A stretch of DNA of 64,000 nucleotides from Shewanella putrefaciens (GCF_016406325.1 NZ_CP066370.1:2976001-3040000), one strand, 5' to 3'; positions 29,937 through 38,996 are shown, numbered from the stretch's first letter. Notes: a model not told the origin generated them from the sequence alone. A program made the numbers and translations.

Positions 29937-30530
29937 ATGCAAGGGTCTATTTCATTTTTTGCCACCTGCTGTTTTTATAGTTTAGCACTACTGAGTTCAA
30001 ATGCTCTCGCTAATGAGAAACCACAGGTACTTATGGGTGAGAAGCATGTGAGCCTCAAAGGTAAACTACCTCAACTCGCTGAAATTGCACCGGGATTTAA
30101 AGTGGTCGATGAGCAATTTACCCCAGTTACCTTAAGTGACTTTAAAGGTAAAATGGTGCTAATAAGCGCTGTACCTAGCCTAGATACTGGCGTATGCGCC
30201 CTACAGACAAAACGCTTTAACAGCGAAGTCAGCCACTTTTCAGATGATGTCGTTATTTTGACCATAAGCACTGATCTTCCATTCGCACAGAAGCGCTTCT
30301 GCAAAGTTGAAAATGTTGACAAAATTAAAGTACTTTCTGATTCAGTCTGGCGTGATTTTGGCGAGAAGTACGGTCTGTTAATTGAGAATTATGGTTTATT
30401 AGCTAGAGCCATCTTTATTATTGATGCTGAAGGTAAGCTCCAATATCAAGAATTAGTGCCAAACGTCACTGATCATCCTAACTATGATGCCGCACTCGAA
30501 GCGTTAAAAACGCTCCAAAACCAACAGTAA
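29937..30530 (+). CDS. tpx: Thiol peroxidase (Tpx), with signal peptide
   Basis: 197 aa. A 25-residue signal peptide (CFYSLALLSSNALA) precedes a Tpx domain. The peroxidatic Cys is in the SLDTGVCALQTKRF stretch (family DTxVC) and the resolving Cys in LPFAQKRFCKVENV. It reduces peroxides in an atypical 2-Cys mechanism. E. coli Tpx has no cleaved signal, so this version should work in the periplasm and need a periplasmic reductant. Confidence 0.92.
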   Translation: MQGSISFFATCCFYSLALLSSNALANEKPQVLMGEKHVSLKGKLPQLAEIAPGFKVVDEQFTPVTLSDFKGKMVLISAVPSLDTGVCALQTKRFNSEVSHFSDDVVILTISTDLPFAQKRFCKVENVDKIKVLSDSVWRDFGEKYGLLIENYGLLARAIFIIDAEGKLQYQELVPNVTDHPNYDAALEALKTLQNQQ

Positions 30531-30540
30531 GCGCCAAAGT

Positions 30541-30572
30541 AAAAAAGCAGGGAGTTTGCCTTCCCTGCTTCT
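30541..30572. terminator. Terminator between tpx and the TRIC gene
   Basis: AAGCAGGGA and TCCCTGCTT flank a short loop, with six A on one side and TTCTTAAATTT on the other. It can serve both convergent genes. Confidence 0.75.
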
Positions 30573-30577
30573 TAAAT

Positions 30578-31231
30578 TTAGTGGGACTGTTGATCACTGT
30601 TTGCTTGATAATCAAATGTAGGCATTGACCAATGGTATCGTAGCGCCAACATCCGCAAACTAAAGCCGATACTAAGGCAAATCACAAGGTTAATCCATTC
30701 CGTCAACTGGTAGGCTTTGAGGGTAATATATAATCCAGCGGTTAAAAGTGAAATAACAGCATAAAGTTCCTTCTTAAAAATCAAAGGTACTTGATTGCAC
30801 AAAATATCGCGAATTACGCCACCAAATACACCTGTAACCAACCCCATCACAACCGCAATTGTGGGACTAAATCCTAACATTAACGTTTTCTGTGCCCCAA
30901 CAATTGAAAATACCGCAAGCCCTAAAGCATCTATAGCAAGAAAAAGTTTAGACAAATAGCGCATCACAGGCGCGATGGCGACTGTCAATAAAGACGCAAA
31001 TGCTATGGCGAGAAGATAATGTACATTCTCAACCCAGATCAGGGGATAGTTTCCTAACATCATATCTCTTAGGGTACCGCCACCAATTGCCGTTGCGCAG
31101 CCAATGATCACAACCCCAAACAAATCCATCTGCTTTCGCCCAGCTGCCAAGGCCCCCGTCATCGCTTCAGCAAGAATACCAACAAACCATAGTAATCCAA
31201 TAAATTGTGTTTCTTGCATTTCAACGGTCAT
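30578..31231 (-). CDS. Trimeric intracellular cation (TRIC) channel family protein, YicG-like
   Basis: 217 aa with about seven transmembrane helices arranged as two repeats. Signature glycine-rich segments are GALAAGRKQMDLFGVVIIGCATAIGGGTLRDMMLG in the first repeat and VTGVFGGVIRDILCNQVPLIF in the second (UPF0126). Bacterial TRIC proteins conduct potassium; the physiological role is unclear. The start could be the first ATG or the one four codons later. Confidence 0.9.
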   Translation of the reverse strand: MTVEMQETQFIGLLWFVGILAEAMTGALAAGRKQMDLFGVVIIGCATAIGGGTLRDMMLGNYPLIWVENVHYLLAIAFASLLTVAIAPVMRYLSKLFLAIDALGLAVFSIVGAQKTLMLGFSPTIAVVMGLVTGVFGGVIRDILCNQVPLIFKKELYAVISLLTAGLYITLKAYQLTEWINLVICLSIGFSLRMLALRYHWSMPTFDYQANSDQQSH

Positions 31232-31561
31232 TTACAGTAAAAAGAAGCAGATTCTGCCTGATAAAACTCAAGTTATGTAATGATTTAATTTTGAAGTTAT
31301 CATTAGAAAAAATAATAGATAATAAAATGTGAGGATGGCAACCGAATACAACAATCATATAATAAAAACAACAATAACAGTAAACTAACAGTATTAACTC
31401 AAAAATTACCATTGAAGATGGATCATCTTTTCAATAAGTTTAAATAAAGAGAACTTGTCAATATTGTAAATAACTGCATAAAAAGCATTTTTATCGACTA
31501 AGAATATAAAAACAGTCAAAAAAAGCGACCTACAGGTCGCTTAATTTGTATCTTCTGATCA
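31232..31561. other. AT-rich intergenic region
   Basis: 330 bp between the TRIC start and the end of the DUF4136 gene. Apart from the terminator at 31517-31543 it is low-complexity AT-rich sequence. A 63-codon minus-strand frame here is rich in Phe/Ile/Leu/Cys and has no ribosome site, so I do not call it. Confidence 0.4.
31517..31543 (-). terminator. Intrinsic terminator of the DUF4136 gene
   Basis: On the minus strand AAGCGACC, loop, GGTCGCTT followed by seven T, about 20 bases after the stop. Confidence 0.85.
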
Positions 31562-32122
31562 CTATTTAATATCAGGTTTAGGGGGATAATTAGCCATTAC
31601 ACTACCAACGGCTTTATTGATAGTTTGGACTCTTTCTGATGGAGTATTTTTATCACGAATGGTATCGGCAACAGAACCTCGCCAAATAAGCTTGCTGGTT
31701 TTATTATCGATTAAATCAATTATTAATGTACCAACTTCATACTCTCTAACTGTCGTTTGAGTTTGCATATTCCCGCCCCATCCCCAACCTGGGCCATAGT
31801 AGGGATGATAGCCAAAGTTAGTATTAAAGGTATCAACATTAATCTTCTTATCGACTTTTGTGAGATAATTTACTAGCACATCCGCTTCTTTTGCATCAAC
31901 TAAGCTCATTCCCTTAGCTGCTAATTGTGCATTAACAGCATCTCTGACCCGTTGATCCATCAAGCCATCCAAATGATATCCAGACTCATCATTTTTTTGA
32001 GCAACCCAAGCATAGGTTTTATATTGAGTAAAACTGACACTAGGATCATAGTCCCAACCAGACTTGAGTGAGCTACAAGCACTCAATGCCAGTACGGCTA
32101 AACCAACAATTATGTTTTTCAT
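31562..32122 (-). CDS. DUF4136 lipoprotein
   Basis: 186 aa. Lipoprotein signal with LALSAC (Cys 16), then a DUF4136 domain: WDYDPSVSFTQYKTYAWV, DGLMDQRVRDAVNAQLAAKG, a Gly/Tyr/Trp-rich middle (YHPYYGPGWGWGG) and LIIDLIDNKTSKLIWRGSV near the C-terminus. Probably outer-membrane anchored; function unknown. AGGAAAAT precedes the ATG. Confidence 0.9.
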   Translation of the reverse strand: MKNIIVGLAVLALSACSSLKSGWDYDPSVSFTQYKTYAWVAQKNDESGYHLDGLMDQRVRDAVNAQLAAKGMSLVDAKEADVLVNYLTKVDKKINVDTFNTNFGYHPYYGPGWGWGGNMQTQTTVREYEVGTLIIDLIDNKTSKLIWRGSVADTIRDKNTPSERVQTINKAVGSVMANYPPKPDIK

Positions 32123-32241
32123 CTTATTTTCCTCAAATGTTCAAACTGAACAAAGACAAGCATCAGAGATTATAGATTTAGCTTACAGAGCTATTGATTG
32201 TTCTACAACTCAATTGGTGGAAAAGCTATAGCTCATTCAGC

Positions 32242-32270
32242 TTGACTTCAGCAAGCATCTAGATGATAAT
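32242..32270 (+). promoter_or_regulatory. Sigma-70 promoter for the gene at 32301
   Basis: TTGACT at 32242-32247 and GATAAT at 32265-32270 with a 17-base spacer, each one base from consensus. The -10 hexamer lies inside a Fur box. Confidence 0.75.
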
Positions 32271-32278
32271 GATTATCA
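32264..32278 (+). promoter_or_regulatory. Fur box overlapping the -10 element
   Basis: TGATAAT-G-ATTATCA is a perfect 7-1-7 inverted repeat matching the Fur consensus TGATAATxATTATCA. It covers the -10 element of the promoter for the membrane protein at 32301, so iron-loaded Fur should repress that gene. Confidence 0.88.
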
Positions 32279-32300
32279 ATTAAGGTAAAGGGAGAATGAT

Positions 32301-32615
32301 ATGTATTGGTTTATTAGCGCATTTATTGTTGCATCTGCGATATTTTTTATCGCTCCGCAAAAAGCGCCTCTTGAAGTTAATAGTACAAAAATCAAACGTC
32401 ACTTGCCTTTTAGTTTATTGATATTACCGATAATGGTACTCAGTTGGTTAGTCATTAACGCCATCACAAATGGCGCGAATTACGCCACTGTGGCGGCTTT
32501 CGGATTTGTATCAACTGCGTGTTTGATTGCACTGCCTAAGTTGCACCGCTATATCATGCCCTGTGCTCTACTTACAGCAATAGCATTGATAGTGATGGTG
32601 GCTCAGCGCTTCTAA
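32301..32615 (+). CDS. Fur-controlled small membrane protein of unknown function
   Basis: 104 aa with three or four hydrophobic helices (about residues 2-18, 37-53, 60-77 and 82-100) joined by short charged loops, including KIKRHLP. I do not recognise a family. A near-consensus promoter with an overlapping Fur box lies directly upstream, and AAGGGAGAATGAT precedes the ATG, so translation and iron repression are both well supported. A role in iron acquisition or storage is inference from the operator alone. Confidence 0.8.
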   Translation: MYWFISAFIVASAIFFIAPQKAPLEVNSTKIKRHLPFSLLILPIMVLSWLVINAITNGANYATVAAFGFVSTACLIALPKLHRYIMPCALLTAIALIVMVAQRF

Positions 32616-32671
32616 AGGTTCTAACTTTCAAAAATATGCTTACCTCCCTGCAAAGAGTTGGCATTTTCTCC

Positions 32672-32708
32672 AGACCACTTACAGTCAATCTTTAAGTGGT
32701 CTTTTTTT
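32672..32708 (+). terminator. Intrinsic terminator of the Fur-controlled gene
   Basis: AGACCACTTA and TAAGTGGTCT separated by an 11-base loop and followed by six or more T. Confidence 0.85.
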
Positions 32709-32780
32709 ACCTCCCCGAACGCCAACGAATTTGATAAACTACCGCCGCATAACGTCACTGACATCCAATGAAAATTACTT

Positions 32781-33110
32781 ATGAAAGCAGATCCTAACGT
32801 ATCCTTAGTGTACAGTACCGATAAAGGCCGTATTAGCCCAGAATCAACTGCCAAAGCAATACCAGAATCAGATGGTATAGTTCGGATCCACCGAGATAGT
32901 AAGGGGCGTAAAGGCAAAGGCGTATCAATTATCTCAGGATTAGGGTTAGATGAGACGGCACTAAAAACCCTTGCTCAAACCCTTAAAAAACAATGTGGTT
33001 GTGGTGGTACAGTTAAGGATTTCACTATCGAGATACAAACTGACAATCGAGAACAACTGAAACTGTTACTCGAAAAACAAAGCTACAAGGTGAAATTAGC
33101 TGGTGGTTAA
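32781..33110 (+). CDS. yciH: SUI1/YciH family translation factor
   Basis: 109 aa with an N-terminal extension and a SUI1/eIF1 domain: GVSIISGLGLDETALKTLAQTLKKQCGCGGTVKDFTIEIQ. The CGCGG signature is intact. E. coli YciH is a stress-related regulator of initiation that checks fidelity on the 30S subunit. Single gene, with a weak hairpin (TACTGG/CCAGTA near 33113-33132) downstream. Confidence 0.95.
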   Translation: MKADPNVSLVYSTDKGRISPESTAKAIPESDGIVRIHRDSKGRKGKGVSIISGLGLDETALKTLAQTLKKQCGCGGTVKDFTIEIQTDNREQLKLLLEKQSYKVKLAGG

Positions 33111-33222
33111 CAATACTGGCTAAAATAACCAGTAAGCTAATCATTTTAAATGAATAATTTCAATAATTCTGCTTTTAGTTCGACTTGTAGATTAATGCCT
33201 ATTGGCCTGAACGGAGTTTTTA

Positions 33223-33786
33223 ATGGAGAGTTTACAAAACCATTTTTTAATCGCAATGCCTTCACTAGACGATACCTTTTTTGAGCGTTCAGTCATTTAT
33301 TTATGTGAGCACGATGACAAGGGAGCGATGGGAATAGTAATCAACAAACCGTTAGGTATTGAAGTTAGCTCACTCTTAGAACAAATGGATTTACCTGCAG
33401 AGCAGGTTTTTGCGGATATTGCACAAAACGCTCAAGTATTAATGGGAGGTCCAGTTTCACAGGATCGCGGATTTGTGCTCCATACATCTCAACCCTATTG
33501 GGCAAATAGCACAGATCTGGGTTCAGGATTAATGCTGACCACTTCTCGCGATGTATTAACTGCAATTGGAGGCAAGCGATCTCCAGATAAATTTCTCGTA
33601 GCACTTGGTTACGCAGGTTGGGGTAAACATCAGCTAGAACAAGAGCTCGCTGAAAATTCCTGGCTTACCATACCAGCCACAAATGCTCTGCTGTTCGATG
33701 TAAAACATGAGGACCGTTGGCCACAGGCGAGTCGCTCACTTGGATTCGATGCTTGGCAAGTATCAGCACAAGCAGGCCACGCTTGA
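33223..33786 (+). CDS. yqgE: YqgE/AlgH family protein (UPF0301)
   Basis: 187 aa beginning [31 protein letters not shown], with [26 protein letters not shown] and [24 protein letters not shown], all hallmarks of the family. The function is not settled; AlgH in Pseudomonas was linked to alginate regulation. It precedes ruvX by 31 bp, the usual pairing. Confidence 0.95.
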   Translation: MESLQNHFLIAMPSLDDTFFERSVIYLCEHDDKGAMGIVINKPLGIEVSSLLEQMDLPAEQVFADIAQNAQVLMGGPVSQDRGFVLHTSQPYWANSTDLGSGLMLTTSRDVLTAIGGKRSPDKFLVALGYAGWGKHQLEQELAENSWLTIPATNALLFDVKHEDRWPQASRSLGFDAWQVSAQAGHA

Positions 33787-33817
33787 ACCTAAATAATTCC
33801 CAATAATTAGTCATACT

Positions 33818-34243
33818 ATGAATACTAAAACTGTTTTAGGCTTTGATTTTGGTACAAAAAGTATCGGTGTCGCCATTGGACAAGAAATCACTGCCAGTGC
33901 CACACCACTCCTGTCACTCAAGGCTGTTGATGGCATCCCCAATTGGGATCAAATAGGGGATCTCATTAAAGAGTGGCGGCCAGATCTCGTTGTTGTTGGT
34001 TTACCCCTTAATATGGATGGTACTGAGCAAGAAATGACCCACAGAGCACGTAAGTTTGCCAATAGGATCAATGCTAAATTTGGGGTAAAAATTGTGACTC
34101 AAGATGAAAGATTAACGACAACAGATGCCAAAGCAAGATTGTTTGAGTTAGGTGGTTTTAAAGCCTTAACGAAAGGTCAAGTCGATGCGGTTTCTGCAGT
34201 GCTTATCATCGAAAGCTATTTCGAAAACCAATTTGGTCGCTAG
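33818..34243 (+). CDS. ruvX: Holliday junction resolvase-like RuvX (YqgF)
   Basis: RNase H-fold protein of 141 aa with the first catalytic Asp in [16 protein letters not shown], the second acidic motif [20 protein letters not shown] and the last Asp in [12 protein letters not shown]. It is required for 16S rRNA 5' processing in E. coli. Pairs with yqgE, with a terminator just after its stop. Confidence 0.96.
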   Translation: MNTKTVLGFDFGTKSIGVAIGQEITASATPLLSLKAVDGIPNWDQIGDLIKEWRPDLVVVGLPLNMDGTEQEMTHRARKFANRINAKFGVKIVTQDERLTTTDAKARLFELGGFKALTKGQVDAVSAVLIIESYFENQFGR

Positions 34244-34247
34244 ATCT

Positions 34248-34278
34248 AAAAAAGGATAAGTTGCCTTATCCTTTTTTA
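34248..34278. terminator. Terminator between ruvX and hemH
   Basis: AAAAAAGGATAAG, loop TTGC, CTTATCCTTTTTT. It is symmetrical, so it can end both the plus-strand ruvX and the minus-strand hemH transcripts. Confidence 0.9.
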
Positions 34279-34304
34279 TTTTCATAGGTCTAAGCTACGT
34301 CAGG

Positions 34305-35318
34305 TTATAAGTAAGGCCTGACAAGATTTGCCATCATAGTAATGTGTGCATCATCATCGTTAAGTGCCGGAATATAACGGAACTTATTCCCTCCTGCCTC
34401 GGTAAAAATATGGCCATTTTCACCAACAATTTCTTCTAATGTTTCGAGGCAATCGGCACTAAATGCCGGACAGACAATAGCAACATCACGAACACCCGCA
34501 TTGGGTAATGCTTGCATCGTGGCATCGGTGTAAGGTTGTAGCCATTTAGCTTTACCAAAGCGAGATTGAAAAGTCATCACAAACTCATCCTGACTTAATC
34601 CAAGCTTTTCAGTTACTAAGCGTGTAGTTTTTGCACAAAAACAATAATAAGGATCACCTAAATGCAAGTTCCTTTCTGGCATACCATGGTATGACAATAC
34701 CAGCTTTTCAGGCTTGCCTTGATTTTCAAAATCAACTCGAATTGACTCAGCTAAAGCCTCAATAAAATCGGGATGGTCATGATAAGTATTAATAAAATGA
34801 AGTGATGGAATATAACGCCATTGGGATAACTCTTTTGCTATCGCATCAAAAGCAGAGCCTGTCGTCGGCGCCGCATATTGAGGATACAAAGGCAATACAA
34901 CAATCTTATCAACCCCTTGCTTGTGCATATTTTGCAATGTGCTGGCAACCGAAGGATTTCCATAACGCATGGCTAAATGCACAGATACATCTATTCCCTC
35001 AGATGCTAGCTTATCCGTAAGTTTTGCCGTTTGGCGCAAACTGATATCCATTAAAGGAGAACCCGCTTGGGTCCATACTTTTTCGTATAGAGCCGCCGAT
35101 TTAGCCGGACGAACTCGCAAAATAATCCCATGTAAAATTAACATCCAAATTAATTTAGGGATTTCTACTACACGAGGATCGGATAAAAACTCAGCTAAAT
35201 AACGTCTTACTGCCGATGCTGTTGGAGCATCTGGTGTACCCAGATTAAGTAACAGTACACCAACCCTGCCGCGCTTTGCATGCCCAATGTCTTTTGATAA
35301 TCCTGAAAATTTAGCCAA
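34305..35318 (-). CDS. hemH: Ferrochelatase
   Basis: Inserts Fe2+ into protoporphyrin IX, the last step of haem synthesis. 337 aa with GVLLLNLGTPDAPT at the N-terminus, the active-site His in LVLSYHGMPERNLHLGDPYYCFC and FQSRFGKAKWLQPYTD. Shewanellae commonly carry two ferrochelatases; whether this is the main one cannot be told from the window. Confidence 0.96.
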   Translation of the reverse strand: MAKFSGLSKDIGHAKRGRVGVLLLNLGTPDAPTASAVRRYLAEFLSDPRVVEIPKLIWMLILHGIILRVRPAKSAALYEKVWTQAGSPLMDISLRQTAKLTDKLASEGIDVSVHLAMRYGNPSVASTLQNMHKQGVDKIVVLPLYPQYAAPTTGSAFDAIAKELSQWRYIPSLHFINTYHDHPDFIEALAESIRVDFENQGKPEKLVLSYHGMPERNLHLGDPYYCFCAKTTRLVTEKLGLSQDEFVMTFQSRFGKAKWLQPYTDATMQALPNAGVRDVAIVCPAFSADCLETLEEIVGENGHIFTEAGGNKFRYIPALNDDDAHITMMANLVRPYL

Positions 35319-35350
35319 AACAGCCTCTTAAATAATTTAACGTATTAAAA

Positions 35351-35890
35351 TTAAAGAACCGATTCAATAGCCTGTTTAAGTTCGGCACTATTGGGTTTCA
35401 CTTTTGAATTGAACTGCTGTACAACTGTACCGTCACCACTGACAACATACTTATAGAAATTCCACTTTGGCGCACCCGTTTTTTCGGCCAAGTATTTAAA
35501 TACACTGTTTGCATCATTTCCTCGGACCGGCGATGTGGCCAACATAGTAAAAGTCACACCATAATTGATGTAACATACCTTCGCCGTGTCTTTCTCATCA
35601 TTTTCTTCTTGAAAAAAATCATCCGATGGGAAACCTATCACAACTAATCCTTTGTCTTTATATTCCTTATTAATAGCTTCTAGGGATTTAAACTGTGAGG
35701 TATAGCCACAGTTACTGGCAGTATTGACGATCAATACGGGTTTACCTTGAGTCAACTCACACAGATTAATTTTATCCTCTGAATGTAATTTACGTACTTC
35801 CAGATCGAGATAATTTGGGCAAGTGGCGGCCATGGCTCCCGCACTGATGATGCTTGCTGTCGCTGCTAATATTAGAGTGAATTTATTCAT
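35351..35890 (-). CDS. Glutathione peroxidase family protein with signal peptide
   Basis: 179 aa. Signal peptide (to about residue 21, ISAGAMA), then a GPx fold with the peroxidatic Cys in NTASNCGYTSQ, a GFPSDDF variant of the usual GFPCNQF and the WNFYKYVV motif. It uses Cys, not selenocysteine. Being exported, it is more likely a thioredoxin-type or other thiol-dependent peroxidase of the periplasm than a glutathione enzyme. ATTGTTTTCTCC on the plus strand shows GGAGAAAAC before the ATG. Confidence 0.9.
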   Translation of the reverse strand: MNKFTLILAATASIISAGAMAATCPNYLDLEVRKLHSEDKINLCELTQGKPVLIVNTASNCGYTSQFKSLEAINKEYKDKGLVVIGFPSDDFFQEENDEKDTAKVCYINYGVTFTMLATSPVRGNDANSVFKYLAEKTGAPKWNFYKYVVSGDGTVVQQFNSKVKPNSAELKQAIESVL

Positions 35891-36028
35891 TGTTTTCTCC
35901 TTTATCTGGCATTACGTAAATGCTCGAGATAAAGATCATATTGAATTAAAAATAAAAGCTAGGGTTAGGCTCATAGTAAGCACTGACTAATAATCGACTT
36001 ATCTGAACCGTCGATTAAATCTACAGCC

Positions 36029-37141
36029 TTAATCCATATCGAGTGTTACACCCTCCATAAAACTTGAACCAGTAGGCTCTTTATTTTGTAATTTGATCAT
36101 CAAACGTAAATCGTTTGGTGAGTCAGCATGGTGTAAGGCATCGGCATAACTAATTTCACCATCAACATATAATTTCAGTAACGCTTGGTCGAATGTCTGC
36201 ATCCCCTGCTCATTCGATTTTGCCATGGTTTCCTTGAGTAAATGCAGTTCATTTTTGGCAATTAAACTCGCCACCCTTGGAGTATTAATTAACACTTCAA
36301 TCGCGGCGCGGCGCCCCGTTCCATCGACTTTGGGGATCAATTGCTGCGCCACAATACCACGTAAATTTAAGGATAAATCAAATAGTAACTGCTGATGTTT
36401 ACTCTCAGGCACTAAGTGCATAATCCGATCGAGTGCTTGGTTCGCATTATTGGCATGTAGGGTTGCCATACAAAGATGACCTGTTTCTGCAAACGACAAT
36501 GCAAATTCCATCGTCTCTTGGGTACGAATTTCACCGATTAAGATCACATCGGGCGCCTGACGAAGGGAGCTTTTTAATGCTGCATCGAATGACTCCGTAT
36601 CTATGCCTACTTCACGTTGGGTGATAATGCTTTTTCTATGATCGTGAACAAATTCAACAGGATCTTCAATCGTCAATATATGGCCACGGGCATGGGCATT
36701 ACGGTATCCAACCAATGCTGCTAATGAGGTTGACTTACCCGTACCTGTGCCGCCGACCATAATGATAAGCCCACGCTTGCTCATCACCAGATCTTTTAAA
36801 ATAGGAGGTAATTTTAAGTCATCGACTTCGGGAATTTTGGTCTCAATCCGGCGCATAACACATCCTGGTGATTCCCTTTGCCAAAAAGCGCTGACTCGGA
36901 AACGACCGAGATCCTTTGCCGCAAAAGCAAAGTTACATTCACGGGTTGAGTGAAATTCCTGTTTCTGCGCTTCAGTCATGAGTGACTCAACAAAATCTAA
37001 AGACTGTGCAGGCGTAAATGCACTCTCGGCGAGGGGACGTAATTCGCCATCAATTTTTGCACTGGGAGGAAAGCCCGCGGTAATAAACAAATCAGAGGCT
37101 TTACGCTCAACGATGACTTTTAAAAACGGACGTACATCCAT
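36029..37141 (-). CDS. pilU: Type IV pilus retraction ATPase PilU
   Basis: 370 aa hexameric ATPase that works with PilT in twitching and retraction. N-terminal PAS-like domain, Walker A GGTGTGKST (about residue 130), the Asp box ILTIEDPVEFVHDHRKS, Walker B VILIGEIR and the His box ATLHANNA. Nine bases downstream of pilT on the same strand. Confidence 0.97.
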   Translation of the reverse strand: MDVRPFLKVIVERKASDLFITAGFPPSAKIDGELRPLAESAFTPAQSLDFVESLMTEAQKQEFHSTRECNFAFAAKDLGRFRVSAFWQRESPGCVMRRIETKIPEVDDLKLPPILKDLVMSKRGLIIMVGGTGTGKSTSLAALVGYRNAHARGHILTIEDPVEFVHDHRKSIITQREVGIDTESFDAALKSSLRQAPDVILIGEIRTQETMEFALSFAETGHLCMATLHANNANQALDRIMHLVPESKHQQLLFDLSLNLRGIVAQQLIPKVDGTGRRAAIEVLINTPRVASLIAKNELHLLKETMAKSNEQGMQTFDQALLKLYVDGEISYADALHHADSPNDLRLMIKLQNKEPTGSSFMEGVTLDMD

Positions 37142-37150
37142 TATAAATCC

Positions 37151-38188
37151 TTAAAATGTGGCTTGTTTATTTGAGCTTTTCGACATGGCATCTTCGCGGG
37201 TGATCAGACCACGATTAACTAAATTTTGCAGGCATTGCTCCAGAGTCTGCATTCCATGAGCCATGCCAGTTTGAATGGCAGAGTACATTTGTGCGACTTT
37301 GTCCTCACGGATCAAGTTACGAATTGCAGGTGTTCCCATCATAATTTCGTGTGCAGCGACACGGCCGCCGCCAATTTTTTTGATAAGCGTCTGTGAAATA
37401 ACCGCTTGTAATGATTCAGATAACATAGTGCGTACCATGTCTTTCTCCCCAGCAGGAAATACATCCACCACACGGTCAATCGTCTTCGCTGCTGAAGTTG
37501 TGTGTAAAGTACCGAAGACTAAGTGGCCAGTTTCTGCAGCGGTCATCGCCAGACGTATGGTTTCAAGATCTCGCATCTCCCCCACTAAAATTACGTCAGG
37601 ATCCTCACGCAAAGCACTCCTGAGGGCAGCGTTAAAACTGTGTGTATGCCGATGAACTTCCCTCTGGTTAATCAAACATTGTTTATTAGGATGGACAAAT
37701 TCAATTGGGTCTTCAATGGTTAAGATATGATCATGGCGGTTTTCATTGATGTAATCCACCATTGCTGCAAGTGTGGTACTCTTACCCGAGCCAGTCGGTC
37801 CAGTGACTAACACTAAACCACGCGGATAACTGGCAATTTTTTTGAATATCTCCGGTGCGCCAAGTTGTTCAAGTGACAATATATCACTGGGAATGGTACG
37901 AAATACTGCGGCGGCACCACGGGATTGGTTAAATGCGTTTACACGAAAACGGGCTAAGTTGGGCACTTCAAACGAAAAATCAATTTCTAAATGCTCTTCA
38001 AAGTCCTTGCGCTGTTTATCATTCATAATATCGTACACTAAGCTGTGTACGCCCCGATGATCGAGCGCTGGTAGGTTAATTTTTCTCACTTCACCGTCAA
38101 CACGGATCATGGGAGATATCCCTGCAGAGAGGTGTAGATCCGAGGCTTTGTGTTTTACACTAAAAGCTAATAACTCAGTGATTTCCAT
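37151..38188 (-). CDS. pilT: Type IV pilus twitching motility ATPase PilT
   Basis: 345 aa retraction motor. Walker A GPTGSGKST (about residue 134), Asp box ILTIEDPIEFVHPNKQ, Walker B VILVGEMRD, His box GTLHTTSA and the AIRNLIREDK motif that distinguishes PilT. First gene of pilTU and divergent from yggS, the standard arrangement in gammaproteobacteria. Confidence 0.98.
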   Translation of the reverse strand: MEITELLAFSVKHKASDLHLSAGISPMIRVDGEVRKINLPALDHRGVHSLVYDIMNDKQRKDFEEHLEIDFSFEVPNLARFRVNAFNQSRGAAAVFRTIPSDILSLEQLGAPEIFKKIASYPRGLVLVTGPTGSGKSTTLAAMVDYINENRHDHILTIEDPIEFVHPNKQCLINQREVHRHTHSFNAALRSALREDPDVILVGEMRDLETIRLAMTAAETGHLVFGTLHTTSAAKTIDRVVDVFPAGEKDMVRTMLSESLQAVISQTLIKKIGGGRVAAHEIMMGTPAIRNLIREDKVAQMYSAIQTGMAHGMQTLEQCLQNLVNRGLITREDAMSKSSNKQATF

Positions 38189-38223
38189 CGTTTGGGATAT
38201 CCTTGCAACTAGATAATTACATC

Positions 38224-38922
38224 ATGACAACAATAGCAGACAGACTCGCAATCGCCCAGCGTAGGATCGCCCAAGCGGCGCAAAAATGTGCTCGCCAAGC
38301 TCACAATATTCGTCTTCTTGCAGTGAGTAAGACAAAACCCATTGAAGATATAATCGCAGCTTACCATGCAGGGCAACGCTGCTTTGGTGAAAACTATGTT
38401 CAAGAGGGCGCCGCAAAAATCACTGAACTAAGCAAAAACTATCCGGACATTGAATGGCATTTTATCGGCCCACTTCAATCAAATAAAACCAATATTGTTG
38501 CTCAATATTTTGACTGGATGCATACGGTATCACGGGACAAAATTGCCCTTCGTCTGAACGAGCAACGTCCGACATCCATGGCACCTCTTAATGTTTGTAT
38601 TCAAATCAATATCAGTGATGAAGATACAAAATCAGGTATCGATGCTAACCAAATGATGCCGTTAGCAGAATTAATCTCGCAGTTGCCTAATTTAAAACTG
38701 AGGGGACTGATGGCTATCCCAACAGCTACAGATAATTCAACGTTGCAACGCCAAGAGTGCACTAAACTAAAGCAATTATTCGATGAGTTGAAACAGCATT
38801 ATGCTGATGTTGATACCCTATCTATGGGGATGAGTAATGACCTTGATACCGCGATTGCATGTGGCTCGACTATGGTACGCATTGGCAGTGCGATTTTTGG
38901 TGAGCGTCACTACGCTGAGTAA
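38224..38922 (+). CDS. yggS: YggS/PROSC family PLP homeostasis protein
   Basis: 232 aa PLP-binding TIM-barrel protein; the PLP lysine is in LLAVSKTKP, followed by FGENYVQEG and HFIGPLQSNK, with MGMSND and VRIGSAIFG at the end. It buffers PLP and affects amino-acid pools. I use the ATG at 38224, which aligns with E. coli YggS. A TTG at 38203 in the same frame has a slightly better upstream GGGAT, so the start is not certain. Confidence 0.94.
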   Translation: MTTIADRLAIAQRRIAQAAQKCARQAHNIRLLAVSKTKPIEDIIAAYHAGQRCFGENYVQEGAAKITELSKNYPDIEWHFIGPLQSNKTNIVAQYFDWMHTVSRDKIALRLNEQRPTSMAPLNVCIQINISDEDTKSGIDANQMMPLAELISQLPNLKLRGLMAIPTATDNSTLQRQECTKLKQLFDELKQHYADVDTLSMGMSNDLDTAIACGSTMVRIGSAIFGERHYAE

Positions 38923-38966
38923 GATTTAGCTTCATAAACTCAGCTTTGCTCTTGTTTTTACAAGCT

Positions 38967-38996
38967 AATACCCAAATACTATCTCAATAATTGCAT
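38967..38996. repeat. Second copy of the AATACCCAA dispersed repeat
   Basis: AATACCCAA followed by ATCTCAATA and TTGCAT, closely matching 15513-15540. It lies in the yggS-proC gap. The inverted right half seen in the first copy is not obvious here. Confidence 0.4.

Noticed and set aside
31221-31412. 63-codon minus-strand frame upstream of the TRIC gene
   Set aside because: Low-complexity AT-rich translation with no ribosome site and no recognisable pattern.
36029-38188. pilT and pilU as a recent tandem duplication
   Set aside because: The two ATPases are clearly diverged and this pair order is ancient and widespread.
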